From the NCBI GenBank assembly GCA_022566435.1, contig JADFIX010000118.1, positions 1-6,519 on the forward strand: a stretch of 6,519 nucleotides of DNA, read 5' to 3'. How positions within the stretch are numbered: position 1 is the first letter of the stretch; every line of letters starts with the position of its first letter. This stretch comes from Planctomycetota bacterium (lineage in GTDB: Bacteria; Planctomycetota; Phycisphaerae; UBA1845). The notes beneath the pieces were generated by a model. That model saw only the letters and a list, made by a program, of their open reading frames with translations, was not told the DNA's origin and ran no database searches. A program made the position numbers and the translations under genes. Shown piece by piece: positions 1-4,104 of this stretch.

Positions 1-438
1 GTACTGATCTCGATAGACCGTCTGGAAAAGACCCGACTTCTGCCAGTCCTTACAATCCTGAAAGTCCTCTAGAAGATCGTTCTTGGAAGCGTTGAGCACC
101 TCCACGCGAATGTTCTGGCGAAATTCGGTGTTGTCGACCAAGTACCACAAGCTACGCCAAGCCGATTCCAGTTCCTGAAAAGTATCGTTGTGTAGCACTT
201 CGTTGACCTGGGCGCTGATCTGCTGATCGATTTCCGCGATGAAATCGTCGACCACCTGCTTGTTCACCGTGATCTTGTTCAGGTCCAGCCCGGCGGCTTT
301 CTGCACGATACCGGCGATGCCTTTGCGATAGAGATCCCGGTATTCGTTGTCCAAATCCCAGCTATCGATGAGGGAATCGACCGCGGACGTATCGCCCGCC
401 TGGGCGCCGGCCGCGGCTTGTTGGGGTTGTTCTGCCAT
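1..438 (-). CDS. tssC: TssC (VipB/ImpC), large T6SS sheath subunit, N-terminal 146 residues
   Basis: Partial gene: it starts at ATG 438 and runs in frame through the left edge with no stop. TssC is the larger sheath subunit, normally about 490-500 residues, and interlocks with TssB. The visible part opens with a Gln/Ala-rich stretch (4-15). It then has a helical region and the conserved block IDQQISAQVNEVLHNDTFQE (70-89), followed by LESAWRSLWYLVD (90-102), the family's 'LE..WRGL.YLV' motif. Next come IRVEVLNASKNDLLEDF (110-126) and SGLFQTVYRDQY (135-146), matching the family's '..K.VY...Y' just before the core. The ribosome binding site GAAGGA is 8 nt upstream. The 75-nt gap from tssB and the shared orientation fit the standard tssB-tssC pair. 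Everything after residue 146 lies outside the window. Confidence 0.95.
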   Translation of the reverse strand, partial: MAEQPQQAAAGAQAGDTSAVDSLIDSWDLDNEYRDLYRKGIAGIVQKAAGLDLNKITVNKQVVDDFIAEIDQQISAQVNEVLHNDTFQELESAWRSLWYLVDNTEFRQNIRVEVLNASKNDLLEDFQDCKDWQKSGLFQTVYRDQY

Positions 439-446
439 TGTCTGTT

Positions 447-452
447 TCCTTC
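447..452 (-). promoter_or_regulatory. Ribosome binding site of tssC
   Basis: GAAGGA on the minus strand, 8 nt before the ATG at 438. It supports the chosen tssC start and a separate initiation event from tssB. Confidence 0.65.
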
Positions 453-464
453 AAAAGGTCCCGC

Positions 465-481
465 CCCGGGCAACCCCCGGG
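465..481. repeat. GC-rich hairpin between tssB and tssC
   Basis: CCCGGG (465-470) and CCCGGG (476-481) are self-complementary copies separated by 5 nt, so they can pair as a 6-bp all-GC stem in the tssB-tssC mRNA. The hairpin lies 32 nt downstream of the tssB stop and about 12 nt upstream of the tssC ribosome binding site. No T-run follows, so it is not a canonical terminator. It may stabilise or process the messenger, or affect tssC translation. Confidence 0.4.
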
Positions 482-513
482 CCGGCGCTTGTCGTTTGTC
501 AACCAACCGCGAA

Positions 514-1092
514 CTACTCGGCCGGCGATGCAGGCTCTTCCGGGGGCGCATCGCCCGTGGGTTCGGGTGGCGGCGCGACTGCCGGCGTCTCCGGCGCCGC
601 AGCGGCCGCACCACTGTCGGACGTGGACGACGCGATCATGCCCACAATCTTGTCTCGAATCTCGGGATCCTTGATCGCACTCATCAGCTCTTTTTGAGCG
701 GCCTTATCGCCCATCTTCGGACGCAGGGCCTTCATCGCGTCTCGCAACTCGAGCAGTTTCTTCGTCTCCGGAATTTGTCGGGCGATCGATTCGGGGCGGA
801 AATCCTTCAGCGTGCCGAACCGCAAAGACACTGGCAATTCACCGCTCCCGCTGATACGATTCTTCACCGTCAGATCCGTGCTGAGGTTGAAGCTCTGCAT
901 GACCGAGTCGAAATTCGACTTGTTGATGTCGATCGGCTTGCGGTCATAAATCTCGCGCTTATCGTCCTTGAGGGTGTAGTCCCCCATGACGAGCACCCGG
1001 AACGGGAGTTCCGGCTCCGCCCCGCCTCGAAGGCGATCTGATATTGCAATGTTCACTCGCGATTCGCGAGCCTTGGACGGTCCCTTAGCCAT
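514..1092 (-). CDS. tssB: TssB (VipA/ImpB), small T6SS sheath subunit
   Basis: 192 residues, cytoplasmic. TssB pairs with TssC to build the contractile sheath around the Hcp tube. Family blocks are clear: RVNIAI (12-17), ELPFRVLVMGDYT (28-40), RKPIDINKSNFDSVM (51-65), LPVSLRFGTLKDFRPESIARQI (86-107) and the LLELRDAMKALR helix (113-124). Residues about 132-153 form the usual last helical part. The protein then runs into an Ala/Pro/Glu-rich tail (about 155-192) that extends it beyond the roughly 160-170 residues common in the family. The tail is probably disordered. The start at 1092 is supported by AAGGAG 9 nt upstream. It lies between tssA and tssC, the usual tssB-tssC pairing. The identification is firm; only the function of the tail is unknown. 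Confidence 0.95.
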   Translation of the reverse strand: MAKGPSKARESRVNIAISDRLRGGAEPELPFRVLVMGDYTLKDDKREIYDRKPIDINKSNFDSVMQSFNLSTDLTVKNRISGSGELPVSLRFGTLKDFRPESIARQIPETKKLLELRDAMKALRPKMGDKAAQKELMSAIKDPEIRDKIVGMIASSTSDSGAAAAAPETPAVAPPPEPTGDAPPEEPASPAE

Positions 1093-1101
1093 GGGTTGCG
1101 G

Positions 1102-1107
1102 CTCCTT
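1102..1107 (-). promoter_or_regulatory. Strong ribosome binding site of tssB
   Basis: AAGGAG on the minus strand, 9 nt before the tssB ATG at 1092. It is a near-perfect Shine-Dalgarno match and fixes the tssB start. It is much stronger than the sites before tagF and tssA, which fits the high copy number needed for sheath subunits. Confidence 0.75.
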
Positions 1108-1128
1108 CTTTAAAAACCACCTCTAGGA

Positions 1129-2697
1129 TCACTGGCCCGAGGGCTCCGCGGCCAACGCCGCTAGCGGATCCAACTGACATAACCACGCGAATGAATCGCG
1201 GACACTCTGCAGCGCCTCTTGCGCCGGCGCCTTGTCGGCCAACGTGAGCGTCTTGCGACACTTGTAGAGCGTTTGCGCAACGTCCACCGCCAAGACGGGT
1301 TCCCATTCATCAATGTGATACCGGCGTATCTCCGCCGCACAATCTTCTAGCAGAGACGCCGATAGCTGCAGCTTCTTCGCCTCGAAACACAACTGGGCGA
1401 TACGCAATCGCCACATGAAACGGTCGCGGCGCTGCGTACAAGTCGCCAGACCTTCCTGCAATTCCCTCAGTCCCTCCTTCAGATTACCGCCACCGGCCAG
1501 CTTCCTCGCCTTGGCCGTCACTTCATCAAGCTGGCCGTTGCCGGAGGAACCACCACCACCGCCGCCCTCTTGCGCGGCAACGACTTCCGATTCCAGCCAC
1601 ATGCGGGTCTCGCCACTGCACAGCGGCATACCGCCGCGGAAGGTCAGGTCGTAGAGGCCGCTGCCGAGCCTTTGGACCAACGCACCCGTCAGCGACATGA
1701 TCGTTTCTCTGGCGACGTCATACGGCGCCCCCAATCCGACCATCGCTGCGCAGGAATAGCGTTGCAGATCGAGCCACAGTGGATCTTGGGAACGAAATGC
1801 CGATTCCGCATTGTTCAGAAGAAACTCCCACATCCCGTTGGCGTGCTGGTGGACGAGGGCCTCCACCGCCGTTTTCTCGGGAGGTGGAATTTGCGTCTTC
1901 GCTTCGTCCGACGTCGGCAGTGACATGCTGGACCACTTCAAAATGCGCGTAATCGCATAAGGAATGGCATCGGTGGCATCGGCCTTGCGAAGAAACGTGG
2001 ACGCACCGCTAATGGCAGTAAGGGCGCCACTCTTGTCTGCCACTTCACCGGCGGCAAACGTTGCGCCGCCAGCTAACGCAGGCGCTGCACCCGCTGCCCC
2101 AACTGCGGGCGGAGCCGCTGGCGCCGCTTCCTGCGGCTTGGGTCGGCGGGCGGCCAGCTCCTTCAATCCCCGAACGAACTTCTTCACGTCCGCCGGGTCA
2201 TCGGGCATTTTTTCAGTGAGTGCGGACGTGAACTCCTCTATGCGGGTGAGACAAAGATCGACGGCATCAAATTCGTCCGGCTTCGGTTGATTGTCTCGAA
2301 ACCAACCGTGCTCGGAGAATCGATCGGTGAGTGTCTCCATCCGCGCCTTACGTCGCCGGGGACGCGCCGGATAAAGATTGTCCCAGAAATTCTTGACCAG
2401 TTCAGTGAAGAGCCCGAGCGTGGCCGCCAAGCCGGCGTAGGAATGTTGCTTGAACAGCGCATGACCGAGCGCCGCGGCCATCTCGACATCCTTGGATTTG
2501 GAACGGAGGATATTGATCGTACTTTGCTCGATCATGTACCAATCGGGCTCCTCCGACTCGATCCGATCAAGCCCGCTTATTTGAGCGTAGACTTCTATGT
2601 ATTGCTCGTCGTCGGCGACATCGCTTCCACACGGATCACCGCCCGGAATGGGGTTTTTCCCAAGATCAAGAACTTGTTGTTCGTCATACGACGCCAT
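1129..2697 (-). CDS. tssA: TssA, T6SS assembly protein (ImpA_N plus VasJ-type C-terminal domain)
   Basis: 522 residues, cytoplasmic. TssA binds the membrane complex and baseplate, primes Hcp/sheath polymerisation, and in some classes stays at the distal tail end. The N-terminal ImpA_N domain is at about residues 12-135, with the family's 'P.....PCG.D....' opening seen as NPIPGGDPCGSDV (15-27) and the helix around ALGHALFKQHSYAGLAATLG (76-95). An Ala/Pro/Gly-rich linker spans 189-220. A middle domain (about 231-370), with LRKADATDAIPYAITRILKW and DPLWLDLQRYSC, fits the VasJ/VCA0119 type. Residues 378-383 are six consecutive glycines in a second flexible linker. The C-terminal helical domain (about 388-510) includes RRDRFMWRLRIAQLCFEAKK and EEWEP-like DEWEPVLA, typical of the VasJ-type end. 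The start at 2697 lies just ahead of the conserved opening. The ribosome binding site is weak: AAGAAG sits too far upstream, about 13 nt. tssB follows after 36 nt. Confidence 0.92.
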   Translation of the reverse strand: MASYDEQQVLDLGKNPIPGGDPCGSDVADDEQYIEVYAQISGLDRIESEEPDWYMIEQSTINILRSKSKDVEMAAALGHALFKQHSYAGLAATLGLFTELVKNFWDNLYPARPRRRKARMETLTDRFSEHGWFRDNQPKPDEFDAVDLCLTRIEEFTSALTEKMPDDPADVKKFVRGLKELAARRPKPQEAAPAAPPAVGAAGAAPALAGGATFAAGEVADKSGALTAISGASTFLRKADATDAIPYAITRILKWSSMSLPTSDEAKTQIPPPEKTAVEALVHQHANGMWEFLLNNAESAFRSQDPLWLDLQRYSCAAMVGLGAPYDVARETIMSLTGALVQRLGSGLYDLTFRGGMPLCSGETRMWLESEVVAAQEGGGGGGSSGNGQLDEVTAKARKLAGGGNLKEGLRELQEGLATCTQRRDRFMWRLRIAQLCFEAKKLQLSASLLEDCAAEIRRYHIDEWEPVLAVDVAQTLYKCRKTLTLADKAPAQEALQSVRDSFAWLCQLDPLAALAAEPSGQ

Positions 2698-2831
2698 TGA
2701 AGATGCCCAGACTTCTTAGAATCTGCGAACGGTCAGAGCCGCCTCCCGAAACAGGGCGAACCACACCCGTTGAGGCGGTTCGTTTACTCGATCTACCATA
2801 CCCGGACATCGAAAAACGCCGGCCCAACGCT

Positions 2832-2846
2832 ATTCCGCGCCGGAAT
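2832..2846. repeat. Perfect 6-bp inverted repeat in the tssA leader
   Basis: ATTCCG, a 3-nt spacer, then CGGAAT. On the minus-strand RNA it competes with a 5-bp pairing of 2839-2843 to 2819-2823, which precedes five U residues. That arrangement resembles a weak attenuator. The stems are short, so chance is possible. Confidence 0.4.
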
Positions 2847-2878
2847 GAGGGCGCCACCCGGGTTTGCCGATATCCATA

Positions 2879-2895
2879 CGGGTTCGAGGAACCCG
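2879..2895. repeat. Perfect 7-bp inverted repeat in the tssA leader
   Basis: CGGGTTC, a 3-nt spacer, then GAACCCG. It can act as an RNA hairpin in a tssA transcript or as a short operator-like palindrome. It lies about 40 nt downstream of the candidate -10 element. No T-run follows it on either strand, so it is not a canonical terminator. Confidence 0.5.
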
Positions 2896-2933
2896 ATTTC
2901 GTCGCATATCCGCGGCCACCGCGAGAAAGAATT

Positions 2934-2961
2934 AACATATCAGGCCGGTTGCATACGTCAA
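2934..2961 (-). promoter_or_regulatory. Candidate sigma70-type extended -10 promoter reading into tssA
   Basis: On the minus strand there is a -35-like TTGACG (2956-2961), a 16-bp spacer and a -10-like TATGTT (2934-2939). A TG immediately upstream (2941-2942) gives the extended -10 form TGnTATnnT. The -35 hexamer overlaps the tagF stop codon TGA (2958-2960). Transcription would start near 2922-2928 and give a leader of about 225-230 nt before tssA. This is the best promoter-like match I found in the intergenic DNA of the window. It is a motif match only; the preferred -10/-35 sequences of this organism are unknown. Confidence 0.4.
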
Positions 2962-3971
2962 GTTTTTGCGCTTGAGGTCCCGACGAATTCCAACCACCGC
3001 TCAGGGCACTCTTCCTGCGACACCACGGACGAGTCGGCCCCGTTCTCCTCGGGTTCTGGAAGCTCCACTGCCGCAAGATCGTCCAAGTAGGACAAAGTGT
3101 GCGCCTGTGACGTGGCGAGCAGGAAATCGTCGGGCACGATCTCCCGCGCGATCACGGCCAAGAATCCGCTTTCGTAATCAAGATCACCTGAAATGACCAG
3201 CGACAACGAGCGCCGCTGTAGATCCATGCGCTGTTCAAGCCAGCGAATCCACCCGGCGACCTGAATTTCCGACGGGACGCGCATCGCCAATGGGAAACGA
3301 AGCGTCGGCTCGAAGTCCGTCGCTTCATGTTTGACAAGCCGGTCACCCCATTCATCCGTCTTGCCGACCCAGGAGGCCATACTCTGGATCTTCAAGATGT
3401 CCCGGACCGCGTCGAACCAGTCCGTCATCAGATGATCGCGGGCGCCGTCCGTCCACGAGGAATCCGTGTGGGCGTCGTCTAGATTATCGAGAGAAACTTC
3501 GCGACCACCGAGCACCGCTTCCAGCGGACCGGGCGAATTGATAAATCGTGCCAGTTCATGTCTCAGCAGCAAAAGCCGATTGAGAACGCGCAAGACGCCC
3601 GTCACCCGGTCGCTAGTCGGTCCCGGCCAACTGTGCGTCGGAATGCCGACATACACGCACATCGGAAACTGGCGTCCACGCATATCACCGCCGAAATCAA
3701 GGATTGCCGCCAGCACAGTTACATCTGACTTGGGAAGCCGAACCACACACGCGCAGATCGGCATTCGATGGATAGCGCCATCGATGGATGCCACGCGGGC
3801 GTGATGGATCTCGCAGCCCTTCATCACCCATTCGTTGAATTCCACCGTCCATTCCTCGCCGGCGGGCGAACTGTAGTAGTCCGGATAGGTCGGCAGCTTC
3901 CCGAACCATCGCACGCGCGGATCGGGTTTAAGCCTGAGCGATTTCGATTTGAATAGATCCCGCCAGCCCAT
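2958..3971 (-). CDS. tagF: TagF-like T6SS post-translational regulator, long form
   Basis: 337 residues, soluble, with no signal peptide or membrane segment visible. TagF proteins repress T6SS assembly or firing post-translationally in Pseudomonas and Agrobacterium, usually counteracted by the PpkA/PppA/Fha phosphorylation pathway. The N-terminal half carries the family pattern: residues 21-31 (RWFGKLPTYPD) correspond to the 'G.FGKLP..GDF' signature, residues 40-51 (EWTVEFNEWVMK) to the following W...W helix, and residues 95-108 (GDMRGRQFPMCVYV) to the 'GR.FPL' block. The C-terminal half (about 150-337) is less recognisable. Residues 225-290, with RFPLAM, a WIRWLE helix and SLSLVIS ... DFLLATS, may be a TagF-like tail or a second domain. 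Bacterial TagF proteins known to me are often near 200-230 residues unless fused to PppA. The extra part here shows no phosphatase motifs that I recognise. The start at 3971 has only a weak ribosome binding site (AGG about 15 nt upstream), but the protein begins sensibly just ahead of the conserved block. Confidence 0.8.
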   Translation of the reverse strand: MGWRDLFKSKSLRLKPDPRVRWFGKLPTYPDYYSSPAGEEWTVEFNEWVMKGCEIHHARVASIDGAIHRMPICACVVRLPKSDVTVLAAILDFGGDMRGRQFPMCVYVGIPTHSWPGPTSDRVTGVLRVLNRLLLLRHELARFINSPGPLEAVLGGREVSLDNLDDAHTDSSWTDGARDHLMTDWFDAVRDILKIQSMASWVGKTDEWGDRLVKHEATDFEPTLRFPLAMRVPSEIQVAGWIRWLEQRMDLQRRSLSLVISGDLDYESGFLAVIAREIVPDDFLLATSQAHTLSYLDDLAAVELPEPEENGADSSVVSQEECPERWLEFVGTSSAKT

Positions 3972-4104
3972 GTCCCATCTACCTACGCACGCAAAGCCCT
4001 TCGCTCGGACCGCGCACCTGGCGCCTTACTCAATAGATTTCGGACGGCGTCGTCCCCATTACGACAACTCAATCTACGCCGCCCACGAACGACGCCCGAC
4101 CCGC
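3972..4104. other. tssM-tagF intergenic spacer with short repeats
   Basis: This 133-nt spacer separates the tssM stop from the tagF start. No convincing promoter, terminator with a T-run, or small gene was seen on either strand. It holds a direct repeat ACTCAAT at 4028-4034 and 4067-4073. It also holds a 5-bp inverted repeat GGACG/CGTCC (4042-4046 and 4051-4055, 4-nt loop), nested inside a 6-bp inverted pair TAGATT (4034-4039) and AATCTA (4071-4076). These may form a weak RNA structure. All are short enough to arise by chance. Confidence 0.3.

Larger units (their letters stand above)
2698..2957 (-). promoter_or_regulatory. Long tssA leader / intergenic region with inverted repeats
   Basis: The 260-nt spacer between tagF and tssA is much longer than the 36-nt and 75-nt spacers that follow. 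It contains three perfect inverted repeats: CGGGTTC/GAACCCG with a 3-nt loop (2879-2895), ATTCCG/CGGAAT with a 3-nt loop (2832-2846), and CCGCCTC/GAGGCGG with a 26-nt loop (2739-2745 and 2772-2778). A second pairing, CCGGC/GCCGG (minus strand; 2839-2843 with 2819-2823), would exclude the 2832-2846 hairpin. It is followed two bases later by five T residues (2812-2816). A 25-codon reading frame (2830-2907) runs through the first two repeats. Together these could be a regulated 5' untranslated region, but no known riboswitch class is recognised. Confidence 0.3.

Noticed and set aside
418..1041. A 207-codon open frame on the plus strand, antisense to tssB and tssC
   Set aside because: It lies opposite the firmly identified TssB and the start of TssC. 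Its product has no recognisable motif and an arginine-heavy composition typical of antisense frames in GC-rich DNA.
2879..2895. Reading the 7-bp inverted repeat as a transcription terminator after tagF
   Set aside because: No T-run follows on the minus strand, the loop is only 3 nt and the stem is short.
2904..2918. A possible sigma54-type -24/-12 element on the minus strand (TGGC, then TGC with GG-N10-GC spacing)
   Set aside because: The invariant GG and GC are spaced correctly, but the intermediate consensus positions do not fit. The nearby extended -10 promoter is a better match.
2684..3076. A 130-codon minus-strand frame bridging the tagF end, the spacer and the first bases of tssA
   Set aside because: It overlaps tagF in another frame, lacks a good ribosome binding site and shows no family pattern. 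The short open frame through the spacer is expected by chance.
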